51,087 nt of DNA from DASUBN01 sp050261675 (GTDB taxonomy: Bacteria; Pseudomonadota; Gammaproteobacteria; Natronospirales; REEB76). The notes under the pieces were generated by a model, which saw only the letters and a program-made list of their open reading frames with translations, had not been told where the DNA came from and did not search any database. Both the position numbers and the translations under genes were made by a program. Every line of letters starts with the position of its first letter. Within the stretch, counting starts at the first letter, position 1. Shown here piece by piece: positions 15,288 through 23,358 of the stretch. Location of the stretch: the NCBI GenBank assembly GCA_050261675.1, contig JBLNDO010000027.1, positions 1 to 51,087 on the forward strand. Reading direction: 5' to 3'.

Positions 15288-16652
15288 TTACCACAGCACC
15301 CACAGTGCGACATACAGGGTGTCGTTGTCGGAGGCATTGCGGCCCGAGCCGTCATAGTTGGTGGAAGCGCCGTTGAACTTGTCGTACAGGAAGTACTGGG
15401 CGGTGACCTGCATGTTCATGGCCGGCAACCAGGTCCACTGGGCGATCCAGCCGCTGCTGTTCGGCGAGCCGGTGGCGCTGCCGGTCAGCGGCGCCGGCGC
15501 GTACAGCACCGGGTCGTTGTTGCCCTGGGTGTTGAAGTAGCCGAGCGTCGGGCCGTAGGCACCGTCCCAATAATAGCTCGCGTTAACGTTCCAGTAATTC
15601 AGGTGATCACTGGGGGCGGAAAGCCCGAGCTTGCTGCTGGCGTTGAGGTTCTGCTGTTCGTGGATGTAGAGGCCGTGCAGCGCGAAGGAATCCGTGGACA
15701 TGACGTACTGGTACTGGGCATCCACTCCGGTGTCGTTGTAGTCGTCGGTGGCGCCCGAGAGCGGATTGCCGCCGCCCGGATACTGGTGCACCTGCATGCC
15801 GATGAGCCCGATCTCCAGGTCGTGCTGACCCGTGTCCCCCGCCCACGCGTGCTCCCAGGCGAAGCGCTCGTACGGGGTGTAACCGGAGAGGATCGCGCTT
15901 GAAGTGCTGTCGTAGGGCTGGGCCACGCCGGCCTGGCTCGAGCGGTAGAAGGTCAGTTCGCCGTACCAGCTGTTGTCCAGCCAGCCGTAGAGGCCGACGC
16001 CCGCGACGCTCTGGGCCAAGGCGCCCGCGAGCTGCGGCGCCGCGGTGGGTCCCGGCGCCACGGCGGAGGAGATGAAGGGGAAGCCCCAGGCGGGCGTGCT
16101 GTTCCACACGTCCTGCACCGTGGGACTGTTGTTGAGCGTCACGCCCCACACCATGCTATGGCCGTCCCAGTTCACATCCCGGGCGTAGCGGAAGTCGGTG
16201 TTGTCGATGCTGAAGTGGTCGGCGGGCTGCTCGTAGGTGATCTGCATGAACGCACCCATGTGCTCGGAGACCGCGCCCGCGTAGAACACGCTGAGCTGCT
16301 GCGGGAAGGCCGCCGAGCCGTTCTGCGCCTGGGCCCCCGGGATCGCGGTGTCCGGCTGCGCCTTGCTGGTCTGGGTGTCCGAGAGGATCACCATGGCCGA
16401 GAGCGGCGGGAACTTGTCGATGCTGAGCTGGCTGGTGCCGCCGCTCAGCTTGTCCGGCCCCAAGACGTAACCGTGCAGCTTGAAGAAGCGCCCGAAGGCG
16501 TTCAACTGCGGGGCGATGGTGTGGCAGGCATTGCAGGCGAGGCCGGTCTGCCGGGCGAAGCTCGGCACGGCCTGGGCCTGTTGGGTGATGAAGACCGCGG
16601 CCAAGAGCAGGACGGCGCGCAGCCAAACGGAGATCAGACCCCTCGTTTCCAT
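15288..16652 (-). CDS. Monohaem cytochrome c-outer-membrane barrel fusion (Cyc2-like)
   Basis: 454-residue protein. After a signal peptide (about 1-28, ending QQAQA), the mature N-terminus holds one c-type haem site, CNACH (C40, C43, H44), in the context FARQTGLACNACH followed by LNAFGRFFKLHGY. That context is typical of Cyc2-type cytochrome-porin fusions. The remaining 370 or so residues are strand-rich, without further haem motifs, and end in an aromatic residue (LWVLW), as in outer-membrane barrels. Cyc2 proteins carry electrons across the outer membrane, classically from Fe(II). Whether this one does is not shown. It heads an operon with pseudoazurin and cydP under a perfect FNR box. Confidence 0.75.
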   Translation of the reverse strand: METRGLISVWLRAVLLLAAVFITQQAQAVPSFARQTGLACNACHTIAPQLNAFGRFFKLHGYVLGPDKLSGGTSQLSIDKFPPLSAMVILSDTQTSKAQPDTAIPGAQAQNGSAAFPQQLSVFYAGAVSEHMGAFMQITYEQPADHFSIDNTDFRYARDVNWDGHSMVWGVTLNNSPTVQDVWNSTPAWGFPFISSAVAPGPTAAPQLAGALAQSVAGVGLYGWLDNSWYGELTFYRSSQAGVAQPYDSTSSAILSGYTPYERFAWEHAWAGDTGQHDLEIGLIGMQVHQYPGGGNPLSGATDDYNDTGVDAQYQYVMSTDSFALHGLYIHEQQNLNASSKLGLSAPSDHLNYWNVNASYYWDGAYGPTLGYFNTQGNNDPVLYAPAPLTGSATGSPNSSGWIAQWTWLPAMNMQVTAQYFLYDKFNGASTNYDGSGRNASDNDTLYVALWVLW

Positions 16653-16699
16653 GACTCACTCCTTAGGTCGGCAGGTATGCTGGATTCCCAGCGTGGGCA

Positions 16700-16742
16700 C
16701 AGCCTAGGGGGGCCACCCCCGGGCCGCCTTGATCTGCATCAA
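16700..16742 (-). promoter_or_regulatory. FNR class II promoter of the cytochrome-porin operon
   Basis: The box TTGATCTGCATCAA at 16729-16742 matches TTGAT-N4-ATCAA at all ten conserved bases. On the minus strand a -10-like TAGGCT begins exactly 22 nt after the box, putting the predicted transcription start near 16694, 42 nt before the ATG. It overlaps the last codons of the small gene 16739-16939. There is an AAGGAG ribosome site before the ATG. Confidence 0.85.
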
Positions 16743-16939
16743 TCGCGGGTGACGCGGCCTCTAGGGGTTTCCCTGAGCGGCCCCTTGCGGGCGAGGTTCC
16801 CGCGGCGCGCGGGCATGGCCTCCGCGCCCGTGATCAATCCCTTGTTGATAGAAGCATAGAACACGGAACGGCCCTTGGTGGGACCGTATTCTTTTTGCAT
16901 ATTGCGGAGGATCTTCCGGCCCTTGGCGGTGAGGGGCAT
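16739..16939 (-). CDS. Short basic conserved protein of unknown function
   Basis: 66-residue, Lys/Arg-rich protein starting MPLTAKGRKILRNMQKEYG, with the central motif GRSVFYASINKGLI. I recall similar short proteins of the form MPLT-KGKKI...YG--KG--VFYAS-NKG as widespread, uncharacterised and often phage- or stress-linked. It starts five bases after the Usp stop codon on the same strand and should be the second gene of the Usp operon. The C-terminus (about residues 43-66) is Arg/Gly/Pro-rich and probably disordered. The FNR box of the cytochrome-porin operon overlaps its stop codon. Confidence 0.7.
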   Translation of the reverse strand: MPLTAKGRKILRNMQKEYGPTKGRSVFYASINKGLITGAEAMPARRGNLARKGPLRETPRGRVTRD

Positions 16940-16944
16940 GGCGC

Positions 16945-17892
16945 TCACGCAGCCCGCGATTTCGCGGGCTCCAACAGGCCGGCCAGTTCGGCCGCGAAGC
17001 CGGCGGGTTTCAGCACCAGGAGGTCGCAGCCCAGGCGATCGAACACGCCCTCCGCGGTGCTGCCCAGGAACAGGTGCTTCAGGCCGCTGCGGTAGACGCT
17101 GCCCATGACCACGAGATCGGCGTGCACCTGGGCGGCGAAACCGGTGATCGCGCGGGAAGCCTCGCCGTTCAGGATGTGCATCTTGCCCGGCGGGATGCTG
17201 TATTGCCGGCCGAGCTTGTAGAGCCCCTCGGCGTGGACCTTGCGCAGTTCCTCGTACATGACCAGGTCCGGCCGCCAGCCGGCGTATTCCGCTTCGCCGC
17301 CGAACGGGATGTACTCGAAGGCGTTCACCACGTCGAGATCGGCGTTGCACTGCATGGAAAGTGAAATCGCCTCCCGCAGGATGTCGGCGTTCAACTCATG
17401 GGGCTTGCCGTGCTCGTCCAGGGGGTCCAGCGCCGCCAGGATCTTCTTCGGCACGCTCGGAGAACCGGGGTGCACCAGCATGAGCGGCGCCGGGCACTGG
17501 GACAGGAGCCGCCAGTCGAGACCGGACAGGAAGGCGCGGCTGAAGGCATAGGCCTGGCTGGCGGACTTGATCACCAGCGCGGGCTTCACCGCCAGCACCT
17601 CGAACAGGATCTGCTCCGCCATCGGATGGCCCCAGACCACCTGAGTTTCCACCTTCACGCCGGTCTCGCGCAGCCGCTGGGCGACCTGTTCCAGCCTCGC
17701 GTGCCGGGCCTGCAGATAGGCGGCGAGATCGAAACCCTGCTTCGACGCCTGCTCGACGCGGCGTTCGTATTCGAACGAGCGCAGCAGGAGCACCGCCTCG
17801 CTCTTGCGGGCCAGGGCCTGGCCGCGCAGCACGGCGGGACTCATCTCCAGCGCGCTGTCCATCACGACCATGATCTGGGTGGGCTTGCTCAT
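16945..17892 (-). CDS. Tandem-domain universal stress protein
   Basis: 315-residue cytoplasmic protein with two UspA domains. The first (about 1-145) starts TQIMVVMDSALEMS and ends DWRLLSQCPAPLMLVH. The second (about 150-300) starts PKKILAALDPLDE and has the ATP-binding-type pattern VVMGSVYRSGLKHLFLGSTAEGVF near its end. Tandem Usp proteins of this kind are regularly induced by anoxia through FNR-type regulators in proteobacteria. ATG 17890-17892 has GGAG upstream. A shared FNR-type box lies 73 bp from the start between it and the divergent acyl-CoA synthetase gene. Precise molecular role unknown. Confidence 0.88.
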   Translation of the reverse strand: MSKPTQIMVVMDSALEMSPAVLRGQALARKSEAVLLLRSFEYERRVEQASKQGFDLAAYLQARHARLEQVAQRLRETGVKVETQVVWGHPMAEQILFEVLAVKPALVIKSASQAYAFSRAFLSGLDWRLLSQCPAPLMLVHPGSPSVPKKILAALDPLDEHGKPHELNADILREAISLSMQCNADLDVVNAFEYIPFGGEAEYAGWRPDLVMYEELRKVHAEGLYKLGRQYSIPPGKMHILNGEASRAITGFAAQVHADLVVMGSVYRSGLKHLFLGSTAEGVFDRLGCDLLVLKPAGFAAELAGLLEPAKSRAA

Positions 17893-17958
17893 GATGGCGA
17901 CTCCGGAACACCCACGTGGGGGATATTGTCAGCATCGCGCCGAGGGGAGCCGGCGGCG

Positions 17959-17972
17959 CTGATCTAGGTCAA
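17959..17972. promoter_or_regulatory. FNR-type box between usp and the GNAT-acyl-CoA synthetase gene
   Basis: CTGATCTAGGTCAA matches eight of ten conserved FNR-box bases. Toward usp, 22 nt on, lies GATGCT (a weak -10), which would start transcription near 17924, 32 nt before the ATG. Toward the divergent gene the base run at the same spacing (CTGCGC) is not -10-like, so control there is less certain. Confidence 0.7.
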
Positions 17973-18061
17973 GCCCGGCGGGCGAAAGGCCGCACTGCGC
18001 CCGCCGGAACGGGTCCGCGGGGTTAGGATACGGGCCAAAGGGTCTTCCCGGGGACAAAGCC

Positions 18062-20740
18062 GTGACCACGCGCAACCTCGCCTACCTGCTGCATCCCGGC
18101 AGCGTCGCCCTCATCGGCGCCAGCGCCGAGCCGGGCAAGGTGGGCCACGTGCTCGCCAAGAATCTGGCGGAGCAGTTCCACGGCCCCAGCTATTTCGTGA
18201 ATCCCAAGTACCAGACCATCCTCGGCCGGCCCTGCTGGCCAGACGTGGCCGCCCTGCCTCAGGCACCGGACCTCGCCGTCATCTGCACCCCGGCGCGCAC
18301 GGTCCCCGCGCTGGTCAGGCAACTCGGCGCACGCGGCGTGCGCGCGGTGATCGTGGTGAGCGCCGGTTTCGGCGAAAGCGGTACCGAGGGCAAGGCGCTG
18401 CAGCAGGCACTGCTCGACGCCGCGCGTCCCTTGAACCTGCGTGTCGTGGGGCCGAACTGCATCGGCGTGCTCAACCCCGTGCTGGGGCTGAACGCGAGCT
18501 TCAGCCACGCGCCGGCGCTCCCCGGCCACACCGCCTTCGTCACCCAGTCGGGGGCGCTGCTCGCGGCGGTGCTGGACTGGTCGCGGCCCCGCGGCATCGG
18601 CTTCTCGCACCTCATCTCGCTCGGCGACATGGCGGACGTGGATTTCGCCGACCTGCTCGATTACCTCGCCGGGGACGGCGCCACCCGCTCCATCCTCCTG
18701 TACGTGGAAGGCATCCGCCACACCCGCAAGTTCATGTCCGCGGCGCGGGCGGCCTCGCGCATCAAGCCCGTGGTGGTGGTGAAGAGCGGGCGTTACGCCG
18801 AAGCGGCGCGCGCCGCCGCCACCCATACCGGCGCGCTCGCCGGCGCCGATGCGGTCTATGACGCCGCCTTCCGCCGCGCTGGCATGCTCCGGGTGCCGGA
18901 CCTGACGGCGCTGTTCGACGCGGTGGACGTCCTCAGCCTGCAACATCCGCCGCAGGGCGACCGTCTCGCCATCCTCACCAACGGCGGCGGCATGGGCGTG
19001 CTCGCCACCGACGCCCTGATGCAGAGCGGCGGCGAACTCGCCGCACTGGATCCGACCACGCGCGCGGCGCTGGATAAGCTCCTGCCCGCCGCCTGGTCCC
19101 ACGGCAACCCGGTGGACATCATCGGCGACGCCGACGGCGCACGTTACCGCGCCGCGCTGGAGGCGGTGCTACAGGACCGCGGCGTGGACGCGGTGCTGGC
19201 CTTGTATTGCCCCACGGGGGTGAGCGACCCGGACGAGATCGCCGGCGCGGTGGCCGGCATCGCCGGCGCGCGGGCCCGCGTGCCCATCCTCACGAGCTGG
19301 GTGGGCGGCGAGGCGGTGGTGAAGGCACGCCAGTTGCTCTCCTCGAACCGCGTTCCGACCTTCGATACGCCCGAGGAAGGGGTACGCGCCTTCATGTACC
19401 TCGCCGATTACCGCCGCAACCAGAACATGCTGATGGAGACGCCGCCGTCCCTGCCGGAGGCGTTCCAGCCGGATACGGCCGCGGCCCGCCAGGTCATCGC
19501 GGCAGCGCTCGCCGCGGGACGCGAATGGCTCACGGAAATCGAGTCCAAGACCTTGCTCGAAGCCTACACCGTGCCGGTGGTCCCGACGCGCTTCGCCGCT
19601 GACCCGGACGCCGCCGCGGCAGCGGCACACGCGCTCCCCGGCCCCTACGCCCTCAAGATCGCCTCGCCCGACATCACCCACAAGTCCGACGTAGGCGGCG
19701 TGGCCCTGGGGCTCCCGGATCCGGACGCGGTGCGCGCCGCAGCGCTCGCCATGCATGCCACGGTGGGCGCCAAGCGTCCCGAGGCGCGGATCGAGGGTTA
19801 CGCGGTGCAATCCATGGTGCAGCGCCGCGAAGCCCAGGAACTCATCGCCGGCATCGTGACCGACGCGCAATTCGGCCCGGTGATCCTCTTCGGCCAGGGC
19901 GGCACCGCCGTGGAGGTGATCGCCGACAAGACCCTGGGGCTCCCGCCCCTCAACATGCGGCTCGCCCACTCCCTCATCCGCGAGACCCGCGTCTACCGCC
20001 TGCTCAAGGGTTATCGCGACCACGCGTCTGTGGATCTCGACGCCGTGGCGCTGACGCTCGTCAAGCTCGCGCAACTCGCCGCCGACCTCGCCGAAGTGCT
20101 GGAACTCGACATCAACCCGCTCCTGGCCGACACCCGCGGCGTCGTGGCCCTGGACGCGCGGGTACGCGTCGCGAAGGCGCAAGGCTCGCCGGAGGAACGG
20201 CTCGCCATCAAGCCCTATCCCAAGGAACTAGAGCAGGATATCGCCGCCCGCGACGGCCGGCGCTTTCGCCTGCGGCCCATCGTGCCGGAGGACGAACCGG
20301 CCTTGGGACGCACCTTCGACCTGCTCACACCCGAGGAAGTGCGGCAGCGCTTCCACGTGCCCATGAAGGCCTTCCCCCACACCCTCGCCGCGCGCCTGAC
20401 GCAGATCGACTACGACCGGGAGATGGCCCTGGTGTTGACCGGCGCGGACGGCCCGGCGGACCGCGAGATCCAGGGCGTGGTGCGCTACGCCGCCGACCCA
20501 GACAATGAGAAGGCCGAGTTCGCGCTGCTGGTGCGCCAGGCCTTTGGGCGCCAGGGTCTGGGTTTGCAGATGCTCGAGCGGCTCGCGGCCTACGCCAGGA
20601 GCCGCGGCGTGGGCGAATTCTTCGGCCTCGTGCTCGCCGACAATCCCGCCATGCGCGGCCTGTGCCGGCGGTTGGGCTTCAAGGAAGCGCCCGTGACCGG
20701 GGAGACGAGCGTGGTGCAGGTGAGCCTGAAGCTGCGCTGA
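18062..20740 (+). CDS. GNAT-fused NDP-forming acyl-CoA synthetase (Pat-like protein lysine acetyltransferase)
   Basis: 892-residue fusion. Residues about 1-690 resemble ADP-forming acetyl-CoA synthetase: CoA-binding Rossmann domain (SVALIGASAEPGKVGHVLAKN), ligase-CoA domain (VVGPNCIGVLNP, FVTQSGALLAAVLDW) and an ATP-grasp domain (LLEAYTVPVVPT, LKIASPDITHKSDVGGV, LFGQGGTAVEV, ELDINPLLAD). Residues about 720-892 are a GNAT acetyltransferase (FRLRPIVPEDE; acetyl-CoA loop in RQAFGRQGLGLQMLERL). Such fusions are Pat/YfiQ-type protein lysine acetyltransferases. The motif AATHTGALAG keeps a histidine where the synthetase carries its phospho-His, so synthetase activity cannot be excluded. GTG start at 18062. 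Confidence 0.85.
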   Translation: MTTRNLAYLLHPGSVALIGASAEPGKVGHVLAKNLAEQFHGPSYFVNPKYQTILGRPCWPDVAALPQAPDLAVICTPARTVPALVRQLGARGVRAVIVVSAGFGESGTEGKALQQALLDAARPLNLRVVGPNCIGVLNPVLGLNASFSHAPALPGHTAFVTQSGALLAAVLDWSRPRGIGFSHLISLGDMADVDFADLLDYLAGDGATRSILLYVEGIRHTRKFMSAARAASRIKPVVVVKSGRYAEAARAAATHTGALAGADAVYDAAFRRAGMLRVPDLTALFDAVDVLSLQHPPQGDRLAILTNGGGMGVLATDALMQSGGELAALDPTTRAALDKLLPAAWSHGNPVDIIGDADGARYRAALEAVLQDRGVDAVLALYCPTGVSDPDEIAGAVAGIAGARARVPILTSWVGGEAVVKARQLLSSNRVPTFDTPEEGVRAFMYLADYRRNQNMLMETPPSLPEAFQPDTAAARQVIAAALAAGREWLTEIESKTLLEAYTVPVVPTRFAADPDAAAAAAHALPGPYALKIASPDITHKSDVGGVALGLPDPDAVRAAALAMHATVGAKRPEARIEGYAVQSMVQRREAQELIAGIVTDAQFGPVILFGQGGTAVEVIADKTLGLPPLNMRLAHSLIRETRVYRLLKGYRDHASVDLDAVALTLVKLAQLAADLAEVLELDINPLLADTRGVVALDARVRVAKAQGSPEERLAIKPYPKELEQDIAARDGRRFRLRPIVPEDEPALGRTFDLLTPEEVRQRFHVPMKAFPHTLAARLTQIDYDREMALVLTGADGPADREIQGVVRYAADPDNEKAEFALLVRQAFGRQGLGLQMLERLAAYARSRGVGEFFGLVLADNPAMRGLCRRLGFKEAPVTGETSVVQVSLKLR

Positions 20741-20746
20741 AGACGA

Positions 20747-20779
20747 CCGCGCCCCGGCCCGGATCGGGCCGGGGCGCGG
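20747..20779. terminator. GC-rich hairpin between convergent genes, probable bidirectional terminator
   Basis: CCGCGCCCCGGCCC (20747-20760), loop GGATC, then GGGCCGGGGCGCGG (20766-20779) form a perfect 14-bp stem between the converging acyl-CoA synthetase and nirK genes. The downstream tract is only weakly T-rich (CCTTGTG), so it is a strong block but not a canonical intrinsic terminator. Confidence 0.7.
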
Positions 20780-20788
20780 CCTTGTGAA

Positions 20789-22198
20789 TCAATGTCCGGA
20801 ATTCGGCGCCGGCGCAAAGTCCGAGTGGTAGATGTCCGGGTTGTCGGCGCCGTCCACCATCACGAAGCCCATGAGACCCCGCTCCATGCGCGACAGCGCG
20901 TGGTCCACCAGCATGTAGCGACCGGGCACCAGGGTCTTGAAATCCACCACCGTGGCCCCGCCGGGCGGCACGCTCACGGTCTGCACGTCCTCCACCGGCG
21001 GCGTCACCAGCGAGCCGAGGTTGTAGACGTGGTCGAAGATCTCGCCGATGACATGGAAGGACGAGGTGAAGTTCGGACCGCCGACACCGAAATAGATGCG
21101 CACCGTATCGCCCACCTTGGAATGCATCGGGTGGTACTTGCTGAGCGCGCCCACGGCGCCGTTGAGCACGAAGTACTCCGGCTGTTCGTTGAGCAGCTTC
21201 TGCACGTCGAACTCCTGGTTGCCGTGCTGCCCGAACGGGGCGGTGGTGTAGATCTCACCCTGCATCACGTAGAACTCGTGGTCCACCCTGGGCAGACCGT
21301 TCTCCGGCTCCACCAGGATCATGCCGTACATGCCGTTGGCAATGTGGTTCGCCACCATGGGCGTGGCACAGTGGTAGACGAACAGGCCCGGCATCATGGC
21401 CCTGAAGGTGATGGATTTCTCCTCGCCGGGGGGAACCTGCAGCACGCCCGCGCCGCCGCCGGGGCCCAGCACCGCGTGCAGGTCCACGGAATGGATCATG
21501 CGGCTCGAAGCGTTGTTCTTGAGGTGCAGATCCACGGTGTCGCCGACGCGCACCCGCAGCATGGGGCCTGGCACCTTGCCGTTGAAGGTCCAGTAGGTGT
21601 AACTCGCACCGTCCGCGAGCCGCCCCTTGACCTCCACGGTCTCGAGATCCACGCGCACCCTCGTAGGTCCGCGGGTGCCGGCGGGCGACGGGACATCCGC
21701 CGGGTCACGGCTGATGTCCGCCGCCTCCGCCGGAGCCGCGGCGGTCGGCGCGCCCACGGTGAGCTTGCCTTCCATGCCGGCCTGCCGGTGCCCGGGCATG
21801 GTGCAGAAGTACGGGAAAGTCCCGGCCTTGTCGGTACGGAACACGATCACCGTGCTCGCGCCCTTGGCGGTCACGTTGTCCGACAGGGCCTTGAAGTCCG
21901 GCACGGCGATGTTGTGCTCCGCGCCGTCGCCGTCGATGAGGGTGATCTGCACCACCGCGTTGACCGGCACCTGCAGGTTGGGGTTATCCACGCCGTCGAT
22001 GCCGTTGCCCACGCCCTGGAAGGTCATGCCCTTGGGGCCGATGTTGGTCTTGAGGGTGAAGCGCACGTCCGGGTGGTAATTCGCGGGTGTATTCGGCAGG
22101 TTGGTGTTCGCGGCCGCGGCAGCTTGGGTAAAACCAAGAAAGATCAACAGTCCGCAGGCGCCATAGCGCGACATAATTCGGGGGGGCAAATGAACCAT
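20789..22198 (-). CDS. nirK: Copper nitrite reductase NirK with an extra N-terminal cupredoxin domain
   Basis: Periplasmic enzyme reducing nitrite to nitric oxide. After a signal peptide (about 1-29) comes an additional cupredoxin domain (about 40-150) with its own type 1 copper ligands H95, C132, H137 and M142 (FCTMPGHRQAGM). The two-domain NirK core follows: type 1 ligands H236, C277, H285 and M290; type 2 ligands H241, H276 and H433; catalytic D239 and H382. All are present, so it should be active. At 469 residues it is longer than the usual about 360-380 owing to the fusion. The fused domain could replace or supplement pseudoazurin as electron donor. The start at 22198 has GGAG upstream; ATG 22174 is an alternative. 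Confidence 0.93.
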   Translation of the reverse strand: MVHLPPRIMSRYGACGLLIFLGFTQAAAAANTNLPNTPANYHPDVRFTLKTNIGPKGMTFQGVGNGIDGVDNPNLQVPVNAVVQITLIDGDGAEHNIAVPDFKALSDNVTAKGASTVIVFRTDKAGTFPYFCTMPGHRQAGMEGKLTVGAPTAAAPAEAADISRDPADVPSPAGTRGPTRVRVDLETVEVKGRLADGASYTYWTFNGKVPGPMLRVRVGDTVDLHLKNNASSRMIHSVDLHAVLGPGGGAGVLQVPPGEEKSITFRAMMPGLFVYHCATPMVANHIANGMYGMILVEPENGLPRVDHEFYVMQGEIYTTAPFGQHGNQEFDVQKLLNEQPEYFVLNGAVGALSKYHPMHSKVGDTVRIYFGVGGPNFTSSFHVIGEIFDHVYNLGSLVTPPVEDVQTVSVPPGGATVVDFKTLVPGRYMLVDHALSRMERGLMGFVMVDGADNPDIYHSDFAPAPNSGH

Positions 22199-22260
22199 GG
22201 GGGATCTCCGTTCGGCAGGGCTTTTCGAGCACAGTTTCGGCCGCCGTGCTCCGCCCTGCC

Positions 22261-22302
22261 TTGATCCAGGTCAAGGCCGGTACGGCACGGGGCGGGTAGC
22301 GT
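22261..22302. promoter_or_regulatory. Shared FNR box for nirK and the CBS-domain gene
   Basis: TTGATCCAGGTCAA (22261-22274) matches nine of ten conserved bases. On the plus strand TAGCGT (22297-22302) lies exactly 22 nt downstream, predicting a start near 22309, 26 nt before the CBS gene. On the minus strand GAAACT sits at the same distance, predicting a start near 22226, 28 nt before nirK. One site may therefore activate both genes. Confidence 0.85.
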
Positions 22303-22334
22303 GAAATCATCTAAAACGGCAAGCGAGGCCCGCC

Positions 22335-22784
22335 ATGAAGATCGGAGAACTGTGCAGCCGGGTGGTCATCTTCGTCCACGAGGACGAGTCGGTGCGCCGC
22401 GCGGCCGAACTGATGCGCCGTTACCACGTGGGCAGCCTGGTGGTCACGAAGTACGGCGATGCCGAGCAGAAACCCCTGGGCACGGTCACCGACCGCGACA
22501 TCGTGGTGGAAGTGATCGCCCGCGACGTGGACCCGGACGAACTCACCGTCGGCGACATCATGGGCGAGAAGCTCGTGATCGCGAGCGAGGACGACGAACT
22601 GCAGGACGTGCTCGAAGTGATGCGCAGGCGGGGCATCCGCCGGGTACCGGTGGTGGACAAGGCCGGTGCGCTGATCGGCGTGCTGGCGCTGGACGACCTG
22701 CTGGAAGCCTTCGCCGAAGGCCTGGGCGCCATGGCCGAGATCGTCAGTCACCAGCGTTTCCAGGAATCCCGCAAGCGCGCCTGA
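22335..22784 (+). CDS. Tandem CBS-domain protein
   Basis: 149-residue cytoplasmic protein consisting only of two CBS motifs (a Bateman module) that typically bind adenine nucleotides. CBS1 contains VVIFVHEDESVRRAAELMRR and GTVTDRDIVVEVI. CBS2 contains VIASEDDELQDVLEVMRRRG, IRRVPVVDKAGALIGVLALDDLL. Such stand-alone CBS proteins are frequent members of anaerobic or stress regulons, but no specific partner is known. ATG 22335 with the nearby FNR-controlled promoter. The flavodoxin-like gene follows after 13 bases, so the two form an operon. Confidence 0.87.
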   Translation: MKIGELCSRVVIFVHEDESVRRAAELMRRYHVGSLVVTKYGDAEQKPLGTVTDRDIVVEVIARDVDPDELTVGDIMGEKLVIASEDDELQDVLEVMRRRGIRRVPVVDKAGALIGVLALDDLLEAFAEGLGAMAEIVSHQRFQESRKRA

Positions 22785-22797
22785 GGGAGGATGCACC

Positions 22798-23268
22798 GTG
22801 GCCAGGGGCCTCATCGCCTGTTACTCCCGCTCCGGATACACGGCGACGCTCGCCCAGGAGATGGCGAGCCTCACCGGCTGGGACCTGGAGACCATCAGCG
22901 ACGTGCAGCCGCGCCTCGGCAGCTGGGGCTTCCTGCGCTGCATACTCGACGTGCTTTTCGGACGGCGTCCCGGCATCCGCACCACCGGCAAGGACCCCGG
23001 CGCCTATGACCTCGTGGTACTCATGGCGCCGGTGTGGGCGCGCCGCCTGTCGGCGCCGATGTGCAGCTACATCGCCCGCCACCGCACCGAGTTCAAGGCG
23101 CTGGCCTTCGCCTGCACTTACGGCGGCCGCGGCGCCGAGAACGCCGCGCGTGAGGCCGCCGCGATCGCCGGCAAGCCGCTCAGGGCGGCCCTCGGCGTCA
23201 CCGCCCAGGAGATCGACCAGATGAACTTCCGCGCCAAGCTCGACGCGTTCCTCAGCAAGCTCAAGTGA
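22798..23268 (+). CDS. Flavodoxin-like protein
   Basis: 156-residue flavodoxin-fold protein, probably FMN-binding. The N-terminal strand and phosphate loop read LIACYSRSGYTATLAQ (residues 5-20, with the S-R-S-G-Y-T loop), then YDLVVLMAPVWARRLSAPM as the second FMN-contact region and ALAFACTYGGRGAENA as the third. The pattern resembles flavodoxin-fold oxidoreductases of the menaquinone-dependent protoporphyrinogen oxidase type rather than classical flavodoxins. GTG start at 22798 preceded by GAGGG. It follows the CBS gene by 13 bases; role unknown, expected to be induced with it under low oxygen. Confidence 0.75.
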   Translation: MARGLIACYSRSGYTATLAQEMASLTGWDLETISDVQPRLGSWGFLRCILDVLFGRRPGIRTTGKDPGAYDLVVLMAPVWARRLSAPMCSYIARHRTEFKALAFACTYGGRGAENAAREAAAIAGKPLRAALGVTAQEIDQMNFRAKLDAFLSKLK

Positions 23269-23310
23269 CGCCGAATCTGCCGTAAAAACGCCTCATTACC
23301 ACGCCGCCGA

Positions 23311-23352
23311 TTGACTCAGATCAACGCCGGCCAAGGGGCACGGAGCCACACT
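23311..23352 (+). promoter_or_regulatory. FNR box before the MacAB-like exporter operon
   Basis: TTGACTCAGATCAA at 23311-23324 matches nine of ten conserved bases. CACACT, a weak -10, is 22 nt downstream (23347-23352). That geometry places the transcript start at or next to base 23359, which is the A of the predicted ATG, so the mRNA could be leaderless. Confidence 0.75.
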
Positions 23353-23358
23353 GTTTTC

